Source: Tetmemena sp. SeJ-2015
Taxonomy: Eukaryota > Ciliophora > Spirotrichea > Sporadotrichida > Oxytrichidae
Assembly: GCA_027382625.1 (NCBI GenBank)
Contig: JAJKFJ010022690.1
Location: 62,001-126,000 of the forward strand
DNA length: 64,000 nucleotides
Direction: 5' to 3'
Positions within the stretch are counted from its first letter, which is position 1, and every line of letters begins with the position of its first letter. Under the pieces are notes generated by a model. It was given only the letters and a program-made list of their open reading frames with translations, had not been told where the DNA came from and did no database searches. The translations under genes and the position numbers were made by a program. Of this stretch, positions 35,365 to 46,682 are shown in pieces.

Positions 35365-38300
35365 ATGTCGGTTGAATTTGGAACTGGAATAGTTAGCAAT
35401 GTAAAGTTCCTTCAAGTGGAGAAGGCAAAAGAATGGGAATCTTACAGAAATCTACCTAAATTTTCTCACAAGCCTCTAGCTGTTATTCACCCCTCACCTA
35501 GAAAAAAGAGATAGCCTTCGGCTCAGCCCACACCAAATCTGACAATATCTGGAAATAATACGAAGCTTCTCGCAAAGCGTTATGAGCCCAAGTAATTTCC
35601 AGACCACTTGATGAGAGCACCTATGGATTCAAGTTATACCACCAGCTCCCCTAAGAGAGCTAAATCATCAGTTGGGTTTGGGTCATCCCCAGGTGGAGGT
35701 AAAAAATCTCTTAAGCAGTCAAGAAACGCAAAAGAAGCTGCCAAAAAATACGAGAGTGAAACCAAAAAAGTGAAAAGAGCAGAGGAAAATAAGAAGGTTA
35801 TATTCTCCGAGATAAAAAGAATAGTAGATTTAAATTGTATTATTCATCTTAACTACTTTAAACATTAATTTATAGCTTATTTAAGATTCTAAAAGTGATG
35901 AAGGAACCTTTCCTCCCTCCTTTCATTACCTATGCAATTAAGAGAAGTGAAGAATGCATTAAGAGATAAAAGGTATTCAGAGCTCTCTACTCTGGTTTCA
36001 CAAATCAAAGATCCTCAGATTTAAGAGTTTCGAGGAATGAATTCACTGCGTTTGTGAAATCTCTTTACAAAGATTTAGGAGAGAGCGACATATCTGACAT
36101 CTTCTTATCATATTGCAAAAGACTAGAGGGTTAAATGCTATCCCCCTCTAAAGATGAGAACAATGACACTTTTAAAAACTCTGCCAAAGGTGCAAAACTA
36201 TAGAATAAGTTTAGTCAGCAACAACAGAGAGAAAAGGAGGAGTAGACTAATCAAATTGACCTCAAAGACTTGAAGTCAAATTTAAAAGTTGAAATATAAT
36301 TTGAAGCTTGATTTAGCTATAGTAGATAACGCATTTGAAAAATGGTACAAAGAGGAGGAGTCTCTTTCAGGAGTATTGAACATGAAGCTAATTAAACAGA
36401 AGAACACAGACTTAAGAGTTAAGCTAGATGTATGGAAAAAGAGAGCAGAAGGAGAGAAAGAGATAGCTAAAGAGAGTGTTTGAGCATGGAAAAAAGATAA
36501 GGGCTGCTTTCGAAAAGTACCAAGATAATTCAATCTATATTTCCTTTTAGATGACTTTAACATTGAGAAGGAAAAAGTTATTACCTGTGTTATTGACTAC
36601 AATCAGTTTTGTGAGGCCAAAGATAGGTCAGAGAAAGAAGAAAAAATTATCAATAACTTCCTCTGTTAATTGCCTCCAAGCTCTTAGATTCTAGAAATAA
36701 TTTATGATGATCAATTTTAATAAAGGATATCGATAGAATTCTGGACAATGAAACTAAGTCAAATAAAGTGGCAATAAATATGATGAGGGACTTCGCTTAG
36801 GTTGTGAAAACAGAGTGCGTCCTAAATCAGCATTTCTTCTCATTCTTTGACATTCCAGACTTAATTGTGAAAAAGAAATACCAAAGAAAAGACTACGACC
36901 AGATATTAAAATTGTTACAAAAGGTTAAGAAACTCTACTTAGTGTAAAAATCTTTAATCATAAAAGATAAGCCCTTGGAAGAGATTGAAATTACAGATGA
37001 AGATCTAGTACCCTTGGAATTGTTTGACTAAGTGATAGCTCAAACTGAGAATAAATATGATGAGAAGAGATCGTATCTCATCTAGCTTATCTAAAGATGT
37101 AGATTCGAAGCAGCTTAGAAAATAAAGTAGCTCGGTGTTGACACTGATAAGACGAAAAAGATTATTGAGAACTCTACTTTCATAACTTGCCTTAAAAAAA
37201 ATTAAATAGGAAAACAATTAATTGGGACGAGTGCTTGAGTGGTCCATGTTTTCCAAAAATTTCCTTTCTATCTTTGGCAATGATGTCATAGAATCCGATG
37301 ATGAGGATGATGACTTTGAAGAAGTCAGTGATTGGGAAGAAGATCTACCCCAGGTTATTGAAAAGGAGCAAGAAACTGAGTTCCCTGACTTCAATGTTGG
37401 CATCGACTTTGAGAGTGAGCTTGATGAAAAAGACACGTGGACAAAACACGACAAATGTTTTGCGAGGTACCTTGACCTACTACAACCTTAAACACTTTGC
37501 TGGAATGGTATGAGAATCTAAGTGGTACAAGGAGTGCCTCAGGGTGCAAAAATGTCCCCAAAACTTTTCAACATATACGTGGATGGAATGTGGCGAACAT
37601 TCCAATATGATCCAAGTAAGACCAGGTTCAAACTTTATGCGGACGACCACGTCATTCTTTTCCGAGGTTTAAGTACCGATGAACTAATTTCTGAACAGAA
37701 AAGAATAGCTCAGCATACCGGTCTGTAGGTCTACTATTAAATAGTAAAAAGTCTAAGACCATGAGACTGAAGAAAGATATTCCCTTCTTTGACAAATTTC
37801 AGATACTAAAAGCCTAAGACATGACTACACACTATAAATATTTGGGCACAACTATGACACATGATCCGGATGAAATCTTAGAGAATATTTTCAGGGAATA
37901 TGAACAAGATGTCAACAAATACACGAATTACTGGGCTGGTACCATTGATGAGAAACTCTAATAGATTCTCTATAACTCCTATGTGTACTCAAAAGTCCAA
38001 CACAAGATTATGCCTAACATAATTACATACTACTAATACAACAAACCCATAATAGATAGACTTAGGAAAATACACTGGGAGCATGTAAGGAAGAAAGATT
38101 ACTTCCTGAAGTTTGTCTTTAGCAAAAATGACTACAAAAACCAAGCCTTCACGCCTCCAGAGGCATTAATATACTCGGCCTTCGTAAACAACTGGTAAGA
38201 AAGAAAAAGTGAAGCTGGAGAACACATCAGAGCTACAATACTAGACAACTTCCTGGGCAAAACAAATTTCAACTTTTCTTGGAAAGAAATGCCTGTCTGG

Positions 38301-40456
38301 GACTAAGAAACTATAACCAGACTAACCCAATTCATCCCTAGTGAATTCTTCCCTTTACTTCGAAAAGGTCCCCTTAGATACATGGGAAAAGTCCTTAAAT
38401 GTTACTGCGGTATCAAATGCAAAAAACACGACATGGAAGACCTATGCCTAGACACCCATATGTACTGTATGGAAAAAGGCATTAGATTCCCCTATATGGA
38501 CATCTTAAGGGAGGTTGCTTAAGTTGGCCAAACCTATAACAGAACTAAGAGAAGCAAAATGAAACTGAAGGAGCAGATTCAAGACATTGAGAAGGAAAAG
38601 GTGGCCCTCTCTGGCCTGAAAGACAAATTCAACTTTCACTGGAAAGAGATCAAACTCAATCTCAAGAAAAGAGCTGGTTTGAAGTGAATTATATCTAACT
38701 AACACGGGAGTGGTCGTATGACTTCCCTAAGTTTAACATATAACACGCAAGACGCTAGTTCGTCTAAAATGCGTTGTTATTATTATTATTATTATAACTT
38801 GCCTTATAATTCATCCTTATTTGATTATAAAGTGATTGATTATAACCAGTTGATGGAGGTGAATCATTAATAAATCTTCTCTTTCAACTACAAGCACCAG
38901 TTGATATACCTGCACTTCGTAGTTTAGTAACAATTCTTTAAAGCAGCTAGAGAATTTGAGTCTTAGTATATTGAGTGTTTGAAGGTTGAGAGATCTGATA
39001 ACAAATTCAACAAAGAGTGGAGAGACAGAATGAATAGAGAAATGATGAAGTTTAATGGGAAGGCTGCTGCAATTGGAGATGAGAACTCCATATCAGATGC
39101 AACTTCAGAAGACAAAAAGAGCTAAAGGATAACCTAGAATCAAAAACCTAAAAGTGCACTCAGATCGCAAGGACAGCAAATACCAGGACAGTAGTAAAAT
39201 TTGAGATTTATGGATCAACAATAGAAATAGCTTAACCAACCCTCAAGGCCTTAAAGCAATCTTAGACAAAGGTTTGATATTTTCTATCTTAATAATTTAA
39301 GAGATGATGAAATAGATGATGTGATATCGAGACTTAATCCTTCAGGCCAAAGAAGAAGAGATTCAACGGAAGGCTTGAATGATAGAGATGACTAGTTCGA
39401 TGACATGAACTTCAGAAAGTACAATTAAATCAACTCAGGAGATTTGAGAGGAGCTGGCGAATATAGCGGATTAATCTAGCCAATAGCAGTCGATCCTATG
39501 AAAGAACTTGGGAAGGGCTTAGGCCAATATCCTGATGACGCTACCAACGCTTTCATGGATGATATCTCATTTCATTTATTCTAATGAAGAAGAGCAAGCT
39601 GAGTAGCAAAGAATATAAGAAGAGGCCAAGAAGAAGTCTCAAGAATCTCCTAATAAGGATTTCTATAAAGATGGACAGGGAAATGCATTCGATCCTAACA
39701 AAAAGTTTGGCATAATTTAAGACAACTCTTTGATTTACGATAATGTGACATCTAGTTACCCTTTAAACCTCCCAACAGATTACTATCAAAGGTATATTCA
39801 AGGCACCTTACCAGCCAAGGATGGAAGCAAATGGTTTATAAGACCTCATCACTTGGAGACACTGACAGAGCATCCACTCTCCGTGAAAGATGATGTTCTA
39901 AATACTAGGTACTACTCTCACTACAACTAGAAGTATGGAAAGAAGGAAGAAAGGAATGAAGCAGAAGAGGCGGTAAGGACTATAGAACAGCTTTTACATA
40001 TATATTTAAAGCACTTGAACTATTTGAAGTCTTAAAATTATCTGTTGCTCTCTTAAACTGGCTAAGTCGAAAAGACTGAAGAGACATTCTTGTTTAATTT
40101 TAACATTGGAGGATCTAAGAGACAGAATGAAGAGACAAGCACAAGAGGAATATGAGAAGTTTATCCATGATAAGTTCAGAAATGATGCGAAGGGCTTGAT
40201 CATAATGATTATTCTTTATATAAAGATCATCGAAGCCTATGAAGGAGTACTATACGAGAGGAGAAGATTGGAGAAGGAGTTGCTGAACAATAAGCGTTTT
40301 AAGGAGTTTGAGAAGAATAGACCTCCAAAGGATAAGTGGTATGAGCTAAAGACCACAGAGTTCTAAAAGGAACTTTACAGAAACAGAATGGCGTTAAAGC
40401 CCAACGATGCTAACAGAGTGTATCTGTAGACTCTTCAAGACGAGTTCCTTTACTGA
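35365..40456 (+). CDS. Large coiled-coil protein interrupted by a LINE-bearing IES
   Basis: ATG 35365 (MSVEFGTGIVSNVKFLQVEK). A Ser/Pro/Lys-rich N-terminus is followed by an EF-hand-like helical stretch (RNEFTAFVKSLYKDLGESDI), charged helices, then after the LINE a block from about 38836 (DYNQLMEVNHQQIFSFNYKH), a linker, YPLNLPTDYYQRYIQGTLPA near 39760, and C-terminal helices to WYELKTTEFQKELYRNRMAL and TGA 40454. Frame changes near 36290, 36545, 36730, 39585 and 40100 mark small introns or IESs. I do not recognise the family; the composition resembles ciliary structural proteins, which is only an impression. Confidence 0.7.
37222..38687 (+). pseudogene. Reverse transcriptase ORF2 fragment, frameshifted
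   Basis: Frame one (37222-37764) carries an acidic stretch and then VVQGVPQGAKMSPKLFNIYV and LYADDHVIL, the RT B/C-box motifs with catalytic ADD (canonical F/YADD). The frame breaks at about 37728, and a second frame continues with GLLLNSKKSK and YKYLGTTM (D/E-box) to TGA 38685, with a Cys-rich C-terminus (KCYCGIKCKKHDMEDLC) as in many non-LTR elements. Both parts are codon-compatible, so a single base loss split the ORF. The fingers domain and endonuclease are missing. This copy cannot make a full enzyme. Confidence 0.88.
38742..38778 (+). other. 3'-tail stem-loop of the LINE copy
   Basis: AACACGCA-AGACG-CTAGTT-CGTCT-AAAA-TGCGTTGTT, differing from the 13558-13594 structure only in the loop, followed by ATT repeats. 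The loop change leaves both stems intact. Confidence 0.75.
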
Positions 40457-40564
40457 GAAAATAATTTTTGCAAATTTATCGCTCAATTTTACATTATTTA
40501 CAACTAGTACTTGTAATGATTGCAGAATTCATTTTTGTGATAATAACAAAGTTTATATAATCTA

Positions 40565-41188
40565 ATGAAAACAGAAAGGAAGTCTCTATTTGAGTAGAAG
40601 CAATCTGAAAAAATTGACGACAAAAGCAATTAAGAGCAGACTGTGATTAAGAAATAGTTTGAAAAAGACTTTAAGTCTTTTATAGATCTAGCCCGAGAAA
40701 AGGTTGATTACTATATGAAAGAGAAGCTATTTAGGATGGAAGTTTAAAATCAGATTCAGGCTTTCGTAAAGGCTAATAACTAGCAATTGTCTGAAAATTT
40801 AGACATTAAGTACAATAAGGAGCATTTAAAACACTACATCTTAAGAAGGAATACTGCTTTTGAGGAAGACATTTTTAAGTACTTTTACCCCTTCTGCATG
40901 ATAAACTGCTGTGGAATGACTTTTTTCATTCTCAGGAAGACGAATGCGTTAACTAAGTTCTTAGGGACGGTCTGTATGTTTCAGTACGTCTACTTCCTAT
41001 TCTCGTTTCCAGTGGAAGCATGGCACTTTCACAAGAGAGCTCTCAGCAGAGAAAAACCCTATGCTTAGTTCATGAGGGACAAGTATATACAAAAGTTCCC
41101 TGCCAGCTGGAAAACTCAAATATATCAAAGAATCAATAGCGACTTAGAGAAATAGTATTCTCAAGACTTTAAGATTTTAAAAATATGA
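40565..41188 (+). CDS. Small membrane protein with two hydrophobic segments
   Basis: A complete intron-free frame of 207 residues (ATG 40565, TGA 41186). The first 110 residues are charged and helical with many Lys, Glu and Gln. Residues about 113-160 hold two hydrophobic stretches (PFCMINCCGMTFFIL and GTVCMFQYVYFLFSF) divided by a short basic loop, which suggests a hairpin in the membrane. The C-terminus is polar. It lies about 110 bases after the coiled-coil gene and 80 before the next one, same strand. No family is recognised. Confidence 0.75.
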
Positions 41189-41267
41189 TCTCTCTCTCAT
41201 ATTCTTCACTCCCTTAATACGAAGACTAGATTGAGGATTACGAATTAATTTAAGTTCAAATTATAAA

Positions 41268-42968
41268 ATGGAAAATTCTTCTTCCTCCAGCTAAGAGCAA
41301 ACTCAACATAGTTAAGCTCCCATGGTTAATCCTTTCTTCAAGCAAGGAACCTAGAATCCAAGTAAGGAAATTTTTAATATCTCTCTCTTCTTAAAAGCAA
41401 AACCCTAATTAAATGATAGGCTTTCAGAGTATTATAAATAATTCCGAGAAGCCTTTAAATGCTCTGAATACTTTCTTTGGGAAAAGTGCGCCTTCAAGCA
41501 ATCAAGGACAGACTTATAGTTGGCAGCCATAATAAAATAAGAATCAAGTGCCTGTTTAATAAACAGGTCCACAATCATTTTTAACTGATAAACCTAGTCC
41601 CATTTCATTTACGGGATTAGGTTAATTTAAGCAGCAGACGCTTTCATTCAATAGCACTAGCCAAAGCTATTAAATTAAATTGTTTTAAGGTAAATAATTT
41701 CATAAAGCACTAATTTGCCCCTTGTTGGAACATAGACCTAAGATCCTAATTAAAATAGTTTTGAGACACCAAAGAATCAAGATAAAAATGTGAGTTAATT
41801 TGTGTCACAAAGTACCTTTGAAGAAGAGAAGGCTTCAACTTTTTTTATTGTATTAAATATTCTTAAATACTCAAGAGAAAGATGAATTGTAGGCCTACTT
41901 ATCTCCTGCGCCTGAAAATTAGAATCTTGTGACCCCTAAAAAGAATCACTAGCATGCTTACAGATAAGAGGAGAGTAAGAATAAAGCTTTGAATGGGTCG
42001 TTTACTGAGGAAGAAAATGATGATATAGATCTGGAATTTGTTGATAAGTAAGGAAAAAATGTCTAAATTATAATTAATTATAAGACTATTTCAATTTTAA
42101 GGCAATAAAGTTTAAAGTACTCTGATAAAATAGATCTTTTTCTCAAACTCAAAGCAGCCACCATAAGTCAACGGAACAAGTCAGCTGCAACAAAATCCAA
42201 TTAAGTAACAGAATGTTTAAAACCCTACTATGGCATAAAATGCACCAGGCATAAAAATGAATCCTCCCTTCAAAGGCCCAACGCAAGTACCTCCAAATCC
42301 GCAATTTAATAATTTTAAGCAAGATAAGAAATAGATGGGAACATATCACTTATATTATTTATAAATTTTATGATCTTTAACAGTTAAAGGTGACATTAAA
42401 ACAGAAGTGTTGAGATACATTATGGTGAACGCTCATTTGTAAATATATTTGTTGTATGCATAGCTGTGCTTGGTTGATAAGCCCGAATAAGTTATCTCTA
42501 ATCAGATACTGCTAGAGGGAGCTCTTTTGATAGACTCAGTGCTCTCCGCAGATGAGACCATTGTTCTTAGAGAGTTCCTCAACTCACGATTGCTCATTAG
42601 TTTATATCAAAGTAGTTCTTTCAACCACAAATCAGTCGAAGGCTTTTTGAATATGCGAATTAATAAAAAAATTATAAGAAATGTATTAAATGCAAAGAGG
42701 GTTAGGAAAAGAGCAACACATCAAGGAGGAGAATAGAATGAATATATATGCTAGAGTGTGGTCAGCTCTAATAGAATTAAACGCTATTCTCAACCCTGGT
42801 GAGAAGGAGGCCATAATTGAAACTTAAAAGAAGCAGCCCAAAGCTTTTGAAAAGGTCTATAAAATCAGAGAAGGCTTATTAAAAACTGACTCTACATAAA
42901 AGCTTATCTAGAACAAAGTATTTTTATTTTTAAAAAGAATAAATAATCGCTTTATTACCTAAGTTTGA
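41268..42968 (+). CDS. Gln/Asn-rich protein with FG-like motifs and a helical C-terminus
   Basis: ATG 41268 (MENSSSSSQEQTQHSQAPMV). An intron of about 58 nt (from GTAAGG near 41362 to AAATGATAG) joins FFKQGTQNPS to FQSIINNSEKPLNAL. The N-terminal half has FG or GLG-F motifs (FFGKSAP, FTGLGQF) in a Gln-rich background; more introns follow near 41690 and 41840. The C-terminal half is a predicted helical domain (LQIYLLYAQLCLVDKPEQV, LIDSVLSADETIVLREFLNS) ending at TGA 42966. This plan recalls a nucleoporin or trafficking adaptor, but no family signature is decisive. Confidence 0.6.
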
Positions 42969-43066
42969 TTGAAATTAAAAATGTTGAGCTTCTAAGTGAA
43001 TCGTTTAGAATTATAAAACGAGAAAAAGAGGAAAATTATTAAAAATAGAATGGTATGGATTGAAGA

Positions 43067-44689
43067 ATGCTTTGTCCTCGCTTCTTAACCGAATCAAACC
43101 GGGGTGATAACTTACACTAGATGCTCTTTGTAAGAGATATTAACCCAAATATCTCTAAGGCTTAATATAGATATATCTTAGTCATTTTTATAGCGAGTGT
43201 TCTCTGTCTCTTGATGGCAAGCTTGCTGATTTATGAAATTAAAAGTGCAAGGTATAAAATCAGAGCGCTGTTTGGGCTAAAGAGCTTAATATTTATGCTG
43301 TGCATAATAATCTGCACTGGTAAGTCAATTTAATCTCCAGCTGTTCTGAAATTGTATAATCTCACTGTATCTGTAGATGTGGCAACCCATTACTCAGTAC
43401 TTCCTGATACACTACTGATCTACTCCTTCATTTTCCTGGAGACTTGCAAGTTTATGACTTTCTTTCTAGTGTGCTTTTACTTCTTCGTGAGCGTGATTGA
43501 TGTGCTCCCAAATAAGCAAATGTGGAGCAATGCGCTCAAGATCTTTCTTATTACTGGCTTAGTGATTGAATTACTTGGACTCTTTCTCCTTATAATCTAC
43601 AGGAGCACTTTCAGTGAGTAATCGAGCAAGTTGTGTGTGGATCCTATCTTCCTTGTTATTCGCGTAGGAGGAGAGCTGATAACTTTTGTGTTCCTTGGGA
43701 TAGGAATATCTATTACCAAAATGGTTAAGAACTTTCAGAGAGAAACTATTTTCGAGAAGACTACTCTGCTAGAGGCACAAACCAGAGCACTCAGGCGACT
43801 TTGGTAAGTTAATCAATAAAATGAGTGGTTTCTTGAAGTTAGCTTTGTGTATAGGATTACGATAATCTGCTTCGTTTTGACTTGCTGTTTCCAAATTGGC
43901 TACGATACATTTGTGTACGTGAACTTTTAAAGAAGGAGATCGTGCGATGTGCTGATTAATCAATTTGATCTGAATGAGGTGCTGTGGATTCTCTCTAGAA
44001 CCATATCCAACTCTTATTGGATGATTCCCATACTCATCGTATTTTGGCCAAGTGAATGGAAATGCAAAAGACATGCCAAGCAGCAAACTAAGAACAAAAA
44101 GAAGAAGTAAGGAAATAAGAAACAAGTCAGTGTTAATGTCAGGTGTTCAACTGGTGACTCCTTTTTTCACGAAGATAATTTACTACATATAAATTTATAA
44201 GAATTACAAACTTTTAATTAGAATGAATAAGCATAAGATATTTTAATAAGAGAAAATGTAAAACATAATTACAATTTTTAAGATACAGAAGCAGATGATG
44301 ACATACTCAACATGGATAAGTCATTGCATAGAGATAGCAACATTAGCGATGGCTCTTACTTTGACGTGGACGCAACGCCTACTAGAGGCACTGGAAAGGG
44401 GCTTGGAAAATACATTCAAAATATGTTCAAAATGTCTGGGAATTCTACACAACTTGCTCATTTATAACTTTATTATAAAGTGCAGGGAATCAGAGGGGAT
44501 TTGCCCAATCATTCAGTCCCCAGTTCAGACATCGAGCCTCAGACATCTCTGTTGTCTCAGACGTTTCAGAGAGGGGAATATGATTCCATGATCAATTGCG
44601 GATTTTAGCCTTTTAAATTGTAAAAATACAGTGCTATAGATTAATTTAACTTAATAAATGCCAATTTTATAATAATAACACCTATATAA
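43067..44689 (+). CDS. Polytopic membrane protein A (tandem family)
   Basis: ATG 43067 (MLCPRFLTESNRGDNLHQ). About seven hydrophobic segments, including YILVIFIASVLCLLMASLLI, SFIFLETCKFMTFFLVCFYF and WMIPILIVFWPSEWK, then a polar tail of about 200 residues rich in Asn, Gln and Asp. A possible 21-base in-frame segment at 43320 may be read through. Two paralogues follow directly. No TGA occurs in this frame before the ATG of gene B at 44690, so the end is not defined. Receptor-like topology is suggested, family unknown. Confidence 0.7.
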
Positions 44690-46460
44690 ATGATTAGGAT
44701 ATTAAAATGTTTTACTGACTCTGCTTCTGAGCAGGTCCTCGACAAAGATGGGCATTTAACTATGCCCTAGAGATCAATTGCTCGCTGCTATTTGTATCCT
44801 TTCTTGAATTTTGTAACACCCTATAGCTATATCTTGTTGGCGATAGTGGCTATCATAGCCCTGGTGCTCATTGGGATTCTAAGTTCAATAGAAATCAAGA
44901 AGCGAATACACAACCCTGCAAGATTCATCAGAGTCAAACCTATGATCCTTCTCTGCTGCTCACTCTATCTCATAGGTAATTTTAGACCCTGGTTTATGTT
45001 TTTAGATATCGCAGTCCACTATCTCTTTCTCTCTGGGTTTGCGGTAGTAAAAATATAATACTTAAATATATGCCCATTAAGTGTTCTCATTCATCTTTCT
45101 GGAGTCTATGAGATTCTTCTGCTTCTTCCTGGTCTGTTACTACTTCTGTCTGAAAACAGTTAACGTACTGCTGCGCAGAAAGACTTGGCTTTTCTTGCTA
45201 AAAGTGTTTCTGATCATAAACATTAATTGGGTCGTCGTGGCACTTGTCCTCATAGAACTCCAATCTGGTTTCATTGAAAACTATCAAGACATTAATATAA
45301 TTAAAAGGCAATATGAACATGTATATGATATAGCTGATAATTTAATAAAAAAGAAAATAAAATGGAATAAGTCAGTGGCCGTTGAATGTGTCTGATTTAA
45401 ATAATTATTACACTATTCGATTCAGCATAAAATTCTTATAAATTTTCATCCTTGTAACTTTGTATGGGAGAGCTCAGTCAAAAGTTATAAACGACACAAG
45501 TTCCAATGAAGATGATGAAGATGGTGAAGATGAATAAGAAGAATGAGTGAGTCATATCTCGCTGTTAAGAGGTGCCGTGAAGATGATTAAAGAAGAAACA
45601 CATATTAGTTTTCAATAACCTATCGAATAATCTAGAGATTAGGGGATGATTTGTGATTTCAACTGCCACCATTTTGCAACTCGCCATTTATTATTTTAAC
45701 CAATCATCGATTTTAATTAAAATTCCAACTATAATAGACTACAACTTATGCTTTGAACCAATTTTCCTAATCTTAAGAAGTGGAGGGGAGGTAGTAACAA
45801 TCGTTTTCGCAATAATAGGTGTCGTCATCACAAGAAGCGTGTACCAATTCTAAAAGTCTCAAATATTTATCAAGCCTGAGCAGAGGGAAAGACAGAAAAA
45901 GGCTATTAGAAATCTTTAAAAAAATGACTCTATAATTACCTCTATAATTATTTATCTTTGGTAATTTTGATAAATTCTAATGAGTTAATTTAGGATTGTA
46001 ATTGGCACATTTTTGTTTGTAGTGTTATTGCTAATCACATACGACGTGCTCATGATATACGACGATAAAGTTGAAAATTGTGACTTTCTTTTCAAAAAGA
46101 ATATGGTAATAAACGAACTGTTGTGGCTTTTCACTCGTTCAGTAGAGCACCTACTTTGGGTTTTCCCTATTATATATGTCTTCTGGCCAACCAGGGTTAA
46201 AAAGGATTCACAAGACCTCTCTCAAGATAATTTATAACTACTAAGATTTCTATTTTTAAGACAAAGAAATCTTAGATGATCTATGCAATGAGGACAGCCC
46301 TGACGATGATGAGAGAACGCATTAATGCAGTATAGAGGGAGGAGGATCAGTTTTGGTGGAGAGCAATTAATCAAGATTCGTAATGCTCCTCAATAAAACA
46401 GTCGAAAGAGATCTTGACAGCGAGCCTCAGTCAATCGAATCTAGGGATAAGTTACTTTGA
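44690..46460 (+). CDS. Polytopic membrane protein B (tandem family), interrupted by an IES
   Basis: Same order of segments as gene A: SYILLAIVAIIALVLIGIL, VFSFIFLESMRFFCFFLVCY, EPIFLILRSGGEVVTIVFAI, LLWVFPIIYVFWPTRVKK. Between SGFIENYQDIN and DYNLCFEPIF the frame is broken by the 434-bp IES at 45296-45729. A short intron or IES is needed near 45030-45075 and another near 45900-45990. An acidic tail (LDDLCNEDSPDDDER) ends at TGA 46458. Paralogy with A and C is clear from aligned motifs; function is unknown. Confidence 0.72.
45296..45735. other. 434-bp IES (pointer TATAAT) made mostly of the dispersed repeat
   Basis: TATAAT occurs at 45296-45301 and 45730-45735. Removing 434 bases (not a multiple of 3) joins ENYQDINI to IDYNLCFEPIF in frame, matching the continuous sequence of paralogue A at the same place (STFSEQSSKLCVDPIF). 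The paralogue comparison makes this the best-tested IES in the window. Confidence 0.88.
45330..45729. repeat. Dispersed repeat family, copy 3
   Basis: Aligns with copies 1 and 2 over nearly its whole length, from GATATAGCTGATAATTTAAT to ATTAAAATTCCAAC, and fills most of the IES. It carries a local GAAGATGATGAAGATGGTGA expansion not seen in the other copies. No ORF, no clear terminal inverted repeat. Confidence 0.85.
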
Positions 46461-46682
46461 ATATGGAATAATAGTAAATCTAACATCAAATATTGATATA
46501 GCCTCTAATTAAAAGATTCTTCTTGTAATATTAATATAAACCAGAGAAGAAAAAAGATAGATTTTTGCATTATAAAAGTTAGATTCATACCTCTATTTAT
46601 TAATTCTAAGAGTTCATCTCAATCATCTAATTACTTTCAATAGTGATTAAGAATCATTTAAATTATAGGATTTGTTAATAAA

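Larger units (their letters stand above)
37195..38793 (+). mobile_element. 5'-truncated LINE copy with target-site duplication
   Basis: The 13-mer ATAACTTGCCTTA stands at 37182-37194 and 38794-38806, flanking the element exactly: the left copy is followed by retroelement sequence and the right copy follows the ATT-repeat end. The body contains the C-terminal part of a reverse transcriptase ORF and the conserved 3' tail. No endonuclease domain or ORF1 is present, so it is 5' truncated. Confidence 0.88.
37164..38839. other. Predicted IES (pointer ATTGA) enclosing the LINE copy
   Basis: ATTGA occurs at 37164-37168 and 38835-38839 in the same codon phase. Removing 1671 bases joins TDKTKKII to DYNQLMEV and leaves one open frame, whereas the LINE target duplication alone would bring in a TGA shortly after the junction. 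Unlike other IESs here, the excised length is a multiple of 3, so frame restoration gives no extra proof. Confidence 0.55.

Noticed and set aside
37222..37491. Acidic ORF as a separate host gene
   Set aside because: It lies within the LINE target duplication and is in frame with the RT motif QGVPQG, so it belongs to the retroelement.
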